Part shown: positions 34,873 through 45,186 of the stretch, piece by piece
Position numbering within the stretch: position 1 is the stretch's first letter
Layout of the letters: each line of letters begins with the position of its first letter
Assembly: GCA_047967505.1 (NCBI GenBank)
Contig: CM106540.1
Direction: 5' to 3' (one strand)
DNA from: Dipteris shenzhenensis
Lineage: Eukaryota > Polypodiophyta > Polypodiopsida > Gleicheniales
Length of the DNA stretch: 64,000 nucleotides
Translations under genes and position numbers: made by a program
Notes under the pieces: model-generated
The model's input: the letters and a program-made list of their open reading frames with translations, nothing else
Told to the model about the DNA's origin: nothing
The model's database searches: none

Positions 34873-35730
34873 AGTAAAAGACAACTTGTTGCTTAAATTT
34901 AAAAAATCTATTAATTTTAGAATGAGGTTGTGTCATAGCCCAAAGTATTGCTCAAACAGTAGGTTGGTAAAAGAAGTATCTTGGTGCTTATGCCAAAAGT
35001 TAGGTGCAATAGATAAAAGAAACATCTTGTCGCTCAAGCAATAATAGGAAAGAGAAACTTCTTGTTGCTTAAGCAAAAAGTTGGGTACAACACAACCTCT
35101 TGCTCAAATTAAGAGATTTTGCAAAATTATAGAATTTAAGGTTTTCTAAAACATGTTTCAAGAAATGAATTTTTCTCAATTTAGTTTAAATAATTAGGGT
35201 TTTTGAGGTTTAGGATTTTTAGGAATGTCATTTTTTAGAGAACTTTTCAATCTTGACAGTGAGATGAGATGGGGAAAAAATACAATACAAGATGAGATTG
35301 GATAAAAACAACATAAGATTTTATCATTATAATTACTACAAAATGTAGTAACATTTTGTTTAAATGTGTACTTGGAGTATTCAATTGTCCTTATTCTATG
35401 TAGAGATGAAATCTCTTAGAAACCAAAAGACCTCCTCCCCCATGCCATTAAAAATATATATTTTCCTCACCTGCATGTGCAATTAGGAATGAATCCCTAA
35501 CACTACAAGTTGAAAGGTAGAAATGAGAGCCAAATGATAAAGATAATGGATAGAAAAATCATGATCTATCATGGCAATCTAAACCGAAGTTCTATTAATT
35601 CGCTCATATTTTGTTTTAATTCAAAAAAATGGGGAAAAATGTGAATTTCTCGATTTAAAATGAATCCTATGAATTCTCTTATTTTATTCGTACGAATAAA
35701 AAATTTATTCATATGGATAAAAGATTATTT
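34873..35730. other. Intergenic, AT-rich, degenerate repeats
   Basis: A phrase resembling GTTGCTTAAGCAAAA with CATCTTGT or CTTCTTGT recurs between 34880 and 35100. No gene seen. Confidence 0.45.
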
Positions 35731-35965
35731 GTATGAATAAAATATTTTTTGTATGAATAAGCTTTGTATTTTAAAAAATGATTAATTTTTTATAGCTACC
35801 TCCTCTCCACATGCCATCCCAATGTATGAATAAATTTTTTTTGTATGAATAAGCTTTGTATCTTAAAAAATGATTAATTTTTTATTCGGATAAATATAGC
35901 TACCTCCTCTCCACGTGCCATCCCAATGTATGAATAAAATATTTTTTGTATGATTAAGCTTTGTA
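35731..35965. repeat. About 93-104-bp tandem repeat
   Basis: Units start GTATGAATAAA and end CCATCCCAAT: 35731-35823, 35824-35927 and a partial third to about 35965. Unit 2 has an 11-bp insertion. Confidence 0.88.
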
Positions 35966-36255
35966 TTTCTTCTTCACCTTCATGTGGTAGTCATTGATGC
36001 TCATATTTTCTCTCTACACATTATGCAACTCTTGCTTGAGCTGCATTTCCCTCACTTGCATATTTGTGCTATACATTTTTGTCAAGTATCCCATGCCTCC
36101 TTCAGCGTGCTTGCATCTTGAATATGCACAATCATAGAATCTGAAATACTGATAGATAGCCAGTACATAACTTTTTTGGCTCTCTCATGCCAACCTTTAA
36201 ATGCCTACAACTCCTGTTGATTGGGAACATTAGGAATAACTGGTTCTTGTTCAGC
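35966..36255 (-). pseudogene. Copia gag (UBN2-type) relic
   Basis: The - strand reads WHERAKKVMYWLSISISDSM and then IVHIQDASTLKEAWDTL, the gag pattern that precedes the zinc knuckle in Copia elements. After a frameshift it continues MQVREMQLKQELHNV. It is isolated from any LTR or pol. Confidence 0.75.
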
Positions 36256-36393
36256 TCATCTCTTATTGAGCAATGTTTGTTGTACTCTGAGTTGTCTATT
36301 TAATAGAAGTTCCCCCCCCCTCAGTTTGGCACTCATCGCTCTCTGAGTGTTGTATATTGTAGTCTGAGTTGTCTATTTAATAGAAAAAATGTC
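36256..36393. repeat. Short direct duplication
   Basis: The phrase TCTGAGTTGTCTATTTAATA occurs at about 36287 and again at about 36362, separated by a poly-C run. It marks the junction with the CACTA fragment. Confidence 0.7.
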
Positions 36394-36701
36394 CCGCTAG
36401 ACCAATGAGATGCATGCCATGTCATCAACTCCGCTATGGATTTGCATCGGAACATGTGTTGTATTCTTGCAATGATGCAAAAGTGTCTCAAGACCTTTAC
36501 CGGTATCCGCTCACCCTGCAAGTCATCTCTATATCGTTGTTCCCCACACTTTGGACAGTTAGCCAAATCTCCATGCTCACGACGAAAGAGAATACAATCA
36601 TTACGGCAAGCATGGATGGTATCATAATCCATACCCACTGTTGTTAGCATCTTTTTCGCTTCATCTCTTGATGTGGGCATGGTATTTGGTGCAAGCAACA
36701 T
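36390..36701 (-). pseudogene. TNP2 N-terminal fragment, CACTA copy 2
   Basis: The - strand frame reads CRNDCILFRREHGDLANCPK and RIQHMFRCKSIAELMTWHAS. It retains ANCPKCG where copy 1 has only PKCG, so this copy preserves six nucleotides lost from copy 1. The match ends at 36394. Confidence 0.8.
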
Positions 36702-37215
36702 CTTCTAGAGCAACCTATGACAATTCAAACATACATAGGCTTCGAACAATGATGATTCAATATATACACTATCCAAATGATGATTCTCAAAACAAACATG
36801 ATGATTTTCAAAACAAATAATATCCAAATAATGAGTCAAATTAATGCAAGAGCTAACCTCATTAAGGCCGAGACACTTGTATCCGACCACCCATACTTTA
36901 CTTGCAGATTCAAGATTGAGAGACAAGCACGTAGTTTAGACATCCTAGCACCCTCATACAATTATGTTGATTGCAACTCTCGCATTTTGACCTTAGACTC
37001 TGACATCACATGTACATGGGATGTAGTGCCCCTAAAAATGGAATCCATCATGTCGACCATACACTCGTTATCATCCGAGAGACTATAGTCTTGCTCAAAG
37101 TGTGAAGGTATATGCGTACCCTCATCACCCTCCTCATCCTATTTCAAGATTTCATGTAAATATAAGATCTTGTATTTCCTGGTATCCAATAAGACTACAA
37201 ACTTAAATAGCTTTG

Positions 37216-37223
37216 ACTTACTG
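37216..37223. repeat. Target-site duplication, left (ACTTACTG)
   Basis: The identical 8 bp recurs at 37671-37678 after the insertion. In CACTA copy 1 this site is uninterrupted (ACTTACCG at 25364-25371). Confidence 0.92.
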
Positions 37224-37670
37224 CCCGGGGGATTCACTCTTCATGAAAGGGGGACGTCACCTGCGTGCATGAACTTCAAGAAAACCCCCTATTTAAGATC
37301 CATGTAGGATGATAAAACACCCCTATTTAAGCTTATAAGATACCACCAAAATTCTATTATGTCCCCCCTTTCCTTAAATCTACGTTCTTTCTCAAGCATT
37401 TAGATCACACAATAAGAAAGTTTAGATTACTTTCCCTATGACTATTTAAAACCATACACAAAACCAAACTTGTTTGGACTAGTTATCCAAGGTAGCCTAT
37501 ACTATGTCCCCCCCTCTTAAATATGGCATGGCCCCCCTAACTTAAATTCAATATTGGGAAAAAATAAAAGGCCCCCCACCCCTAATGTATAAGCTTATGC
37601 CTCATTAAAAAAAACCCCCCTATTGTACACTCACGTGATATCATAAGTTTCCTCTTGTGAATCCCCCGGG
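37224..37670. mobile_element. 447-bp non-autonomous DNA transposon (MITE-like)
   Basis: Perfect 14-bp terminal inverted repeats CCCGGGGGATTCAC / GTGAATCCCCCGGG, flanked by an 8-bp direct duplication ACTTACTG. No coding sequence. The interior has repeated poly-C runs. The empty site is visible in CACTA copy 1, so the boundaries are firm. An 8-bp (or, counting one more G, 9-bp) duplication fits hAT, Mutator or P-type elements; the family cannot be settled here. Confidence 0.93.
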
Positions 37671-37984
37671 ACTTACTGATGGTCCATCAACACGTGCAAC
37701 ACCAATGGTGGGTACTGGTTTGGGCTCCTCCCCATACATCTGCAAGTGGCACATGATAATACGACGTTGATGTCGTACTCACTTGCAATGAGTGCAATGA
37801 CAGTATAACCTCTCCGTAAGTCACTTCGTGCTCCCAGGCATTGGCGCATCATCGGACGAGCTTCCACTCATCCCTTCCATCTACACTTATAAAATCACAA
37901 CATAAGTTGCAAGAAAATATATTAACAGTTATAAAATAGCATCTATGAGCTTCCCTTCATGTTAGAACAAAAAGTGACTCAAAG

Positions 37985-38075
37985 TGTCACTATATAGTGA
38001 CTTTTTGCTATGTTTCGTCGCTATATAGCGATGTTTTTAATTAAAAAGGTCGCTATCATCACTATATAGTGACGC
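37985..38075. repeat. Decayed subterminal palindromes, CACTA copy 2
   Basis: GTCACTATATAGTGAC at 37985-38000, GTCGCTATATAGCGAT at about 38018-38033, and a partly deleted composite at about 38049-38073. The first keeps perfect symmetry although both arms have changed. Confidence 0.85.
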
Positions 38076-38099
38076 TCTGGGTTAAAACCTCTTTAGCAA

Positions 38100-38699
38100 T
38101 CTCTCTAATCTTTCAAGTAACCAAGGCAACCTCTCCTCCCACCTATTTTCAATGACCTCCCACCTATTTCCGACAACCTCGCATCTATTCTCCACTCCTC
38201 ACCCTTCTCCTAGCTCTTGTACTACCTCTCTAGCCTTTTCCCTCTTTGGTTTCTTGAAAGGAAGTTCTTCAAGAGGTGAGTTTGTTTCAACAATGTAGGT
38301 TATTTATTTGTTAGCTTTAGTTTTGTGAGTGCTTCTCCTTGTATTGCTAAACCTGTAAACTAGTTTTCATGCTTGTTTTCAAAGGATTGAAACAAAAACC
38401 AAGATTTCAAGAAAGAAAGAAGACTCACCTCTTCTAGTCTTTTTTGTATTTCTCTTCCTTCTCTTTCTCCTTGTCTCCTCAATCTCCTCCTTTCAAGAAG
38501 TTACTTTTGTAATCTCCTTCTTCCTCTAACATCTTATTTGAAAAATGGTATGTTTCCTCTCTTTTGTAGGGCCAGTCCACAACACTGAGCGGGACGTACT
38601 ATTTCAGGTAAGTGCTTTCTCTTTTTTCCATTTATTATTTTTGTTATTTGCATTGGCCTGCAGCTAGCGCCTTAAGCGCTTAAAGCGCTAGCTATAGTG
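38100..38699 (+). other. Second copy of the + strand exon module
   Basis: Same leader, donor (AAGAG/GTGAG, donor at 38276), acceptor (TTTTGTAG ending at 38569), 38-bp exon 38570-38607 and GTAAGTGC donor as at 26100-26690. The single-length exon shows that the 82-bp exon of the other copy is the derived, duplicated form. Confidence 0.5.
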
Positions 38700-40151
38700 A
38701 TGGGCGTAGGAACCCTCTCTTCCCCTCTCTTTCCTCTTCTTTCCCTCTTCTCTCCTCTTCTTTCCCTCCTTTCCTTCTTCTCTCCTTCAATCTCTTTCCT
38801 CCTTTTTTTCCCTCTTTCCTTTTCCTCTTCTTCTCTCTTTCTTTCCCTCTTTTTCCCTCTTTCCTTTTTCTCTTCTTCTCTCTTTCCCCCTTCTCTTATG
38901 CTCATGCATAAACTTTCCTCCTTTTTTTCCCTCTTTCCTTTTCCTCTTCTTCTCTCTTTCTTTCCCTCTTTTTCCCTCTTTCCTTTTCCTCTTCTTCTCT
39001 CTTTCCCCCTTCTCTTATGCTCATGCATAAACATAAGCATGAGCATAAGAGAAGGAGACATATGGTCATGCTTATGCTTATGCATGAGCATAAGAGAAGT
39101 AGACATATGCTCATGCATAAGCATGAGCATATGTCTATTTTTTCCTCTTTTCTCTTTCCCTCTTATTCTCTCTTTCTCTCCCTCTTTCCTCTTTTCCAGT
39201 CTCTCCTTCCTTTCCCTCTTCTTCTCTCTTCTCCTCTTTTCCCCCTCTTTTCCCTCTTTCCTTTCCCTCTTATTCTCTCTTTCCCCCTTCTCTTATGCTC
39301 ATGCATAAGCATAAGCATGAGCATATGCTTATGCTCATGCATAAGCATAAGCATGAGCATAAGAGAAGGAGACATATGCTCATGCTTATGCTTATGCATG
39401 AGCATAAGAGAAGTAGACATATGCTCATACATAAGCATGAGCATATGTCTCTTTTTTCCTCTTTCCTTTTCCTCTTCTTCTCTCTTTTTCCCTCTTCTTC
39501 CCTCTTTTTTTCCTCTTTCTCCTTTCCCTCTTCTTCTCTCTTTTTCTCTTTCTCCTTTCCCTCTTCTTCTCTCTTTCCCTCTTTCCTCTTTTCCAATCTC
39601 TCTTTCCTCTTTCATTTTCCTCTTCTTCTCTCTTTTTTCCTCTTCTTCTCTCTTTTTTTCCACTTTCTCCTTTCCCTCTTCTTCTCTCTTCTCCTCTTTT
39701 CCCCCTCTTTTCCCTCTTTCATGCTCATGTTCTTATGCTCATGCATAAGCATAAGCATGAGCCTTATGCTTATGCTCATGCATAAGCATAAGCATGAGCC
39801 TTATGCTTATGCTTATGCATAAGACTCCTCTTATGCATAAGCATAAGCATGAGCATAAGAGAAGGAGATATATGCTCATGCTTATGCTTATGCATGAGCA
39901 TAAGAGAAGTAGACATATGTCTCTTTTTTCCTCTTTCCTTTTCCTCTTCTTCTCTCTTTTTCCCTCTTCTTCTCTCTTTTTTTTCTCTTTCTCTTTTCCC
40001 TCTTCTTCTCTCTTTCCCTCTTTCCTCTTTTCCAATCTCTCTTTTCCTCTTTCTCCTTTCCCTCTTCTTCACTCTTTCCCTCTTTCCTCTTTTCCAATCT
40101 CTCTTTTTCAATCTCTCTTTCCTCTTTCCTTTTCCTCTTCTTCTCTCTTTT
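38700..40151. repeat. Pyrimidine-rich and CATAAGCATGAGC array
   Basis: CTCTTTCC/CTTCTTCTCTC tracts alternate with clusters of GCATAAGCATGAGCATAAG (39018-39145, 39290-39450 and 39718-39920). It occupies the same place after the exon module as the palindrome array at 26691-28357 and shares its words, but the composition has shifted to pyrimidine tracts. Open frames here are repeat translations. Confidence 0.9.
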
Positions 40152-40323
40152 TGTGGGGGTTAAAGGTCACTGTGCCTTTACCCCGGTTATGTACAATACT
40201 CAAACACATATATAAATGAATGAAAAAGAAGATTAGGGTGTTCTGCACCCACCAAAACTTGTGTGGCTCTCTGTTTCTCTCTCTCCCTCTTCCGTTCTTG
40301 CTTCTGTTGAGAGCACTCTCAAC
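40152..40323 (+). repeat. Small LTR (about 170 bp), single copy
   Basis: Starts TGTGGGGGTTAAAGG. It contains a stem (GGGGTTAAAGG...CCTTTACCCC) and TATATAAATG at about 40208, and ends CTCTCA/AC before a primer-binding site. No partner LTR lies in the window. The left edge is inferred from the TG start where the pyrimidine array stops. Confidence 0.55.
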
Positions 40324-40335
40324 TGGTATCAGAGC
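40324..40335 (+). promoter_or_regulatory. Primer-binding site for initiator tRNA-Met
   Basis: TGGTATCAGAGC, a perfect match to the usual plant LTR-retrotransposon site, placed at the end of the small LTR. Confidence 0.88.
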
Positions 40336-41689
40336 CCGGGTGATATAGCTGAGCGTACGTGAATGCCTGGAGGCTCAGCAGCTTTGTGGGAGGAAGGAGA
40401 AGCTCTGTGGGAAGCTTTGTGGATGACTTTACTTGCATCCGAGTGTGCAGAGACCTTGGAGGAACCTTTGGAAAAGTCACTTTGGTTTTGTGAAGTGGTT
40501 TTGAGAGCTTGTTAAGTGTTTTCAAAGAAAAAGTCATTTTTTGAGTTTTTCCCTATTCCATTTGATGACGGAGACTCCGTATTGACTTGTAGAGGCAACT
40601 ATTGCTTGCTTTTGGTATCCACTTCACTTCAAGAGCTTGGAAACACCTTCATTCTTGAATGTGGGATCATTTCATTGGATTTTTGACTCACTGTGTCAGT
40701 TTCTGCGTTTTTCTGCCCGGGTGTTGGAACTCAAGTTTGGAGCAACCATTTGCAGATCTGTCAGTTCCAGTGGACTCAGAAGGTCTTAAAATTTCTATGT
40801 TACTCATCATTCATACTCCGGTGGAGTTTACAAACAACTCTGTTTCCAAAAACGTTTTTCAGTCCGTGTGTTGGACCCAGTGATTGAGACCACGGTTTCC
40901 AAAACCGTCTGTCCCATTGTGTTTCGGACGCCCAAAAACTCCTACCTGTCAGTTCTTATGCGATTTGGTGGAGGATTTTCAGAGTTATAGATCTCTGTGT
41001 ATTCGATTTCGTCTCTCTATTATGCATTTTTCATTCTAAGGTTTTGAAACCTTAGATTTATGCCACATGGCAGTGGATAAGTGTTGACTCCCATTTCTCA
41101 CTCATCGGTTGGGATTTTGGAGTCCCGGCAAAAGAGAGATATTTGTAGATTTTCTTGCTGAGTCCGATTATGCAATGGCGCCCATGTTTTGAGGTATCTC
41201 AGGTTCTATTTTCAGTAGCGGTCATTACCGTGGGACTATGATTTCTTGAGCATACCTTATGCAAATCACTCTGGTTGCAGTTTGAGCAGTGTGCGCTCAT
41301 TCGTGGTGTGCATTGGGTTGCAGTGGATGATTTATAGGCCATTTGGATGCATTGCGGTCCTTATTGGATGCACTGATAGGCCCGAATTGCCTTGTGGGAT
41401 GCTATTTTTATGGACGCTTTGCACATGGATGCTATTTTATGCTAAGGCACAGCTTTGACACATTGCAGGTGATGCACTGATAGTGCTATGCTCTCTTGGA
41501 TGAGATATTATTAATGCATATGCCAGTGGATGATGTTTATGCTTGAGTCATTTGGCACTTATTGGCATTTTGGATTGCCATTGCAGTTAGCATTTTCTTT
41601 TGGGCCAGATTTGCTCATATGGATGCATAGTATATGCACATGAGTCAGATGCTTTGAGACATGAGTTTTAGTGATATTTCAATCTATAG
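40336..41689 (+). other. Retroelement leader or unrecognised sequence
   Basis: Follows the primer-binding site and is probably untranslated leader. No gag or pol motif is found. ATGGATGCA and CATTTGGATGC words recur between 41330 and 41640. Confidence 0.4.
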
Positions 41690-41821
41690 CGAGATAATAA
41701 ACGACGGTTCTTTTTCAACGCTTTTAGTGACTTTTATAGCGACGTTTGCGCCCATGGAAAAAAAAAATTAATGTAAAAAGCATCGATATTTTCGTCGAAA
41801 AAGGACCTATGCCTTGTAGTG
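41690..41821 (-). mobile_element. CACTA-like right terminus
   Basis: Read on the - strand from 41821 the sequence starts CACTACAAGGCATAGG. It contains CGTCGCTATAAAAGTCAC at about 41735-41752, reminiscent of the subterminal motif of the CACTA copies. The inverted repeat differs from CACTACTACACACG at 21129, so it may belong to another CACTA family or to a diverged end of copy 2. Confidence 0.45.
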
Positions 41822-41866
41822 ATTGTGCATCCACGCAGAGAGAAACAAAGGAGGCCCCACCCTCAC

Positions 41867-42259
41867 CTGCAGCACGCTTTGCAATAGCAAGACCCTCGAT
41901 CATGTAGAAGTTGTCGACCTGAAGCACTTGGAACATGTAGGTGTGTGGGACATGAAGAGTGATTGTCTCGCAACAATCTACGTCCATCAAATCGACCCGC
42001 ATAAAGACTAGGTAGGAAACGTCCTTTGCTTTGAACGTCCCATATTTCGCCAATGCCTTGCCCTCAAATGCAAATCGATAGGGTACGTAATCACCCAGTG
42101 CACTAAATTGGCAAGACAGGGAGGCTGAAAGGATGAGCAAGGATTGTCTAGTTGGAACTACAGCAGCTATGTGAAGGGGATCATCGAAAGTGTCGTTTGC
42201 TGCCTCGTACTTTGCAATCGATTTGCCCTTCTCAAGCTTGGGCCTCACGCTCGAGCTTG
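41867..42259 (-). pseudogene. Orphan exon of unrecognised gene
   Basis: A 393-bp open segment on the - strand is bounded by an acceptor (GATTTGCAG, before 42259) and a donor (CTGCAG/GTGAGG, exon end 41867). It encodes RPKLEKGKSIAKYEAANDTF, LGDYVPYRFAFEGKALAKYG and VDNFYMIEGLAIAKRAAG. The composition looks like real protein and I do not recognise the family. No neighbouring exons were found: the left side runs into the CACTA terminus 46 bp away. Probably a gene fragment left by transposition or duplication. Confidence 0.4.
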
Positions 42260-42476
42260 CTGCAAATCATGTGTGGACCGGTAGGTTTAGTGGATGCAGC
42301 TTAAAGTGTTGAAACAAGCATTAAATAAACAAGAGGATATGTCTTATTCTTTGAGGGTTTATTTCTTTAAGTATGTCACCGTCAAGCGTGGTGTTCTTCT
42401 TTCTACTAGGCCCTTTAAACATTTTGCAACAAAACTAGCGGCCTAGAAAAAAAAAACACGATTGGTGCTACCCTCT
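42260..42476. other. Unrecognised sequence before the duplicated block
   Basis: No gene seen. The duplicated unit starts at the CCCTCTCCAAGC phrase (42471-42482). Confidence 0.5.
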
Positions 42477-42772
42477 CCAAGCATTGCTTAAGTTATCTCT
42501 GAATAAACCTGTCTACGTATTGTTTTTGAAAGAAGTATGGTTTGAGAACATTAAACTCACATTAAACGTACGAAAAGAAGGACCATGCTGTAAAAGTTTT
42601 GTGGTTCGTTTATGTACACGGTAACCTCTTAAATTGCATGTGCGAGAAACAGTTTAATAGCATATGTAAGAAAGGCAAATGCTTGACATGTCTGCGATTT
42701 CGTTCGTTTGCAATTGAAATAAATAATTGGGTCACAACGCTGGAGTTGTCCTCCTCTACAACAAAGGGCAGT

Positions 42773-43369
42773 TCAATCTCCAAAACAATTCTGCATTGTA
42801 TTGTCATCATGCAGCCTTGTCGCCTTAGCTGTTTACGAATTGAGAAAGATATTGTATGTCAACCGTTGGAGATATAACAATTGGAACAACAAAGACCACA
42901 AACGAAACAAAAAGGAAATTCTCACCCTCGTTATAAGCTTCCTCCGCGGCTGCTTGGAAGCAGTTCTTTAAAGTTTTCTTTGTAGTTTTCTTGATAGGCG
43001 AGTTTTTCAGTAAGCTCCCATCTTTCATGGATTGTTTCGGTGGGTCAAACAATATAGGAACGTCTACTACTATGCATGGAGCAAGGGAGGAGCTTTTGAT
43101 AACACAAGCACCCGAAACAGTGACGAAGCCTTTCTTGGCCAGAGCTTGGACCTCTGCTGCGTTAGTACCTTGGACTGGAGCAGGACAAGGAAAAATTGGA
43201 GAAACGACAGAGCTCAATCGTGTGGAACAAAGTGGTGCCAAAACAGTGAAACAAACAAGCATAACGCGAAAATATGCCAAGAGAAGGAAGCTTACGAGTT
43301 TCTAGTTTTAACGTTGGTCGAATTGCGCTTCTCCGCAGCATCTGCTATATCGGCCAACAACAAAACCAT
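42773..43369 (-). CDS. Candidate three-exon small gene, copy 1
   Basis: Proposed model on the - strand: exon 1 43369-43296, exon 2 43212-42926, exon 3 42828-42773, with introns of 83 and 97 bp. Phases agree and the sum is 417 nt (138 residues). The protein starts MVLLLADIADAAEKRNSTN, a short hydrophobic start, then reads FPCPAPVQGTNAAEVQALAK and FVTVSGACVIKSSSLAPCIV, followed by a Lys/Thr-rich stretch and a Cys near the end. Donors GTAAGC and GTGAGA are good; the exon 2 acceptor (GATTGAG) is weak. A TATA-like box lies about 45-55 bp upstream of the ATG. I do not recognise the family. It could be secreted, but this is a weak inference. Confidence 0.35.
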
Positions 43370-43411
43370 AAATATACGTGACAAATCGAAAATTCTAAAA
43401 TGTTTTTGAAA

Positions 43412-43430
43412 CGGTATTTTATAGCCGGGA
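43412..43430 (-). promoter_or_regulatory. TATA-like promoter element of the small gene
   Basis: On the - strand TCCCGGCTATAAAATACCG, about 45-55 bp upstream of the ATG at 43369. A nearly identical element (TTCCCGGCTATAAAATCC) lies about 330 bp further upstream at 43741-43760. Both are conserved in copy 2. Confidence 0.45.
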
Positions 43431-43740
43431 ACCTTGCAAACGAGAGGTCGCTTCGTCGGGACAGCCTGGTTTAGGCTCCACAATACTCATCATATCTGCT
43501 AAATCGTTATGTTGGTGAAGAAAAGAAATCAGAAAGTCGAATTTAGAAAAGCATCGAGAAATAAAAGGAATAGACGACCGATTGTAGAGACCTTTCTCAA
43601 ACTGTCGGCTACTGATGTCCATAGAATCGCTAGAGAGTTGGTTCTCTTGTTCGGAGATAGTCATGATGGACACAGGCAAAATAACACCGATTGCAAAGCA
43701 TAGCTTGTCTTGGAAACACACCATAAACGAAGAGCACAGA

Positions 43741-43760
43741 GGATTTTATAGCCGGGAAAG
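43741..43760 (-). promoter_or_regulatory. Second TATA-like element (TTCCCGGCTATAAAATCC)
   Basis: Lies only about 20 bp upstream of an ATG at 43724 that opens a 101-codon - strand frame. A start site about 30 bp downstream of the TATA would exclude that ATG, so the frame is probably not translated from its first Met. In copy 2 the frame is shifted by a 1-nt insertion. Confidence 0.35.
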
Positions 43761-45186
43761 AAGTGGTTGGACGTGGGCAGAACAGTTGAGAAACGTCGTC
43801 TGCATAGAATGTACGCACGCTGTCACTTACATTGACAGCTGCTTCGCTCAAAGAGGACGCATGCAGGACACATACTCTCAACGTGCCAGAGGTAGTTTGG
43901 TGCGTGTACACAGAAATGGAACATCCTAGACAGAGATGGACCTAGAAACATTCGAAACAAAAAACCTGGACGTAGCATTCCTAACATTGCATACTAGGGG
44001 TCCGAGGATGGCGGGATCGTATCCTCTAGTGTATAGGAGCTGGCAGAGTGTCAACCAATCTGCATAGGCTCGTTCTCCGATCTGATTTCGCTGGGAAGGC
44101 TGTTTCTACCACTGTGAATATCAAGCTTATGGGCGATCGATTCCGAGGTGCTGAGCACATTGCGGGACTGAGATTGCGGAGGTGCTTATTGGTGCATTGC
44201 TTGCTTGCCTTTTGATTGATTGCAAGCTGCTATTGGAAGAGACATGCAGGAGAGATGGAAGACCAGAGCCATTGAGCTCATTGAGTAGATGATGCCTACA
44301 TCCTCGACTCCCTCCAAACCGTTGGCCTTGATGTGCCTTACTTAGCCTTTGTCAAGGAAGTAGAGCCTGTGTGTAATTTACAAGAAGACACGCACTTGCT
44401 GTGACGAGCAACTGGGCTACGTTGCGAAAAAGAAATGATTTGCATAAGATTTAAGCAAGTGATTTGCACCTATGGTCGGAGACATCGTGGAGCCTCGAAT
44501 CACCAATCGAGTCCTGCGGACGCTGGTGCTTCCCAACAAGAAGCACCCCTTCTGGTATGAAGTAGCAAAGTGAGCGATCACTATGAGTGAGCACGCAACT
44601 GCTTGCAAGACCCCCACCACAAACAGGATCTTCTCAGAGCCCAGCTCTGTGATTTGCACCGCGGGCGAAGAGAGAAGCTGCATGTATCGTCTCAGAGCCC
44701 AGCTCTATGAGAAGAGATCGACTGGAGGTGGGCATGGATGGACACACTACGTATGGACTGAAGCAGGCGCAAAAAGACACGTGCAGGGCAGACTAGGAAG
44801 ACACTATTCGTCCACGTAATTTGGACGCGCCACGAAAAAAGCAAGAAAAAACATTTTCGTTTTGGGGCCTGGTGAACTCAACTAAAGGACTGCCATACGG
44901 CAGGCCAAAAAATAAGCAATTTCGCTTTCAAGGGCCATCGTCTCCACTTAAGCTCCAAAAACAAATTAATTTACCTTTAATTTTAGATGAACCTTCACTC
45001 TACACTGAGGGCAGGCCAAAAACGAAGCTGTCCATCCCTCCTATAATAGAAATCGTCATCATATTACGGTCTTTGGCGAAATGATGATAAACATATGTAC
45101 AGGAGGCACTGATTCCCGTCATACTACTACGAAACAATGCTGCCCCATCGTTGCTCAGATGCCTGGCACAGGGTTTTTTCGTAGTG
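43761..45186. other. Unassigned sequence in unit copy 1
   Basis: No gene firmly supported. A - strand frame (44683-44417) encodes a hydrophobic segment ILFVVGVLQAVACSLIVIAH followed by TSYQKGCFLLG and could be a membrane-protein exon. In copy 2 its TSYQKG codon for Gln is TAG, so it is not conserved as coding. The phrase CTCAGAGCCCAGCTCT occurs twice (about 44633 and 44692). Confidence 0.4.

Larger units (their letters stand above)
36394..38700 (-). mobile_element. CACTA transposon, copy 2 (5' half, truncated)
   Basis: Matches copy 1 from its TNP2 region (24617) through the N-terminal exons, the palindromes and the + strand exon module. It starts abruptly at 36394, so the catalytic core and 3' exons are missing. 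It is interrupted by a 447-bp insertion at 37224-37670. The palindromes are decayed (GTCACTATATAGTGAC at 37985-38000). It keeps an MPTSRDEAKKMLTTVGMDYD segment and a CPKCGEQRYRDDLQGERIPV segment. Confidence 0.88.

Noticed and set aside
38697-40219. Frames of 100-243 codons rich in Phe, Ser, Leu or Lys, Glu, Arg
   Set aside because: Translations of CTCTTTCC tracts and CATAAGC words on the two strands; no motifs.
21129-41821. A single giant CACTA element running from the left end at 21129 to the terminus at 41821
   Set aside because: The terminal repeats differ (CACTACTACACACG against CACTACAAGGCATAGG), no matching target duplication is seen, and two separate transposase copies lie between.
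43419-43724. 101-codon - strand frame starting MVCFQDKLCFAIGVIL as a secreted protein
   Set aside because: The first Met lies only about 20 bp from a TATA-like element and would precede the expected start of transcription. The frame is broken by a 1-nt change in copies 2 and 3.
44417-44683. 88-codon hydrophobic - strand frame as a membrane-protein gene
   Set aside because: Copy 2 has a stop at an internal Gln codon, no neighbouring exons were found, and the frame starts at a non-ATG codon or inside a repeat of CTCAGAGCCCAGCTCT.
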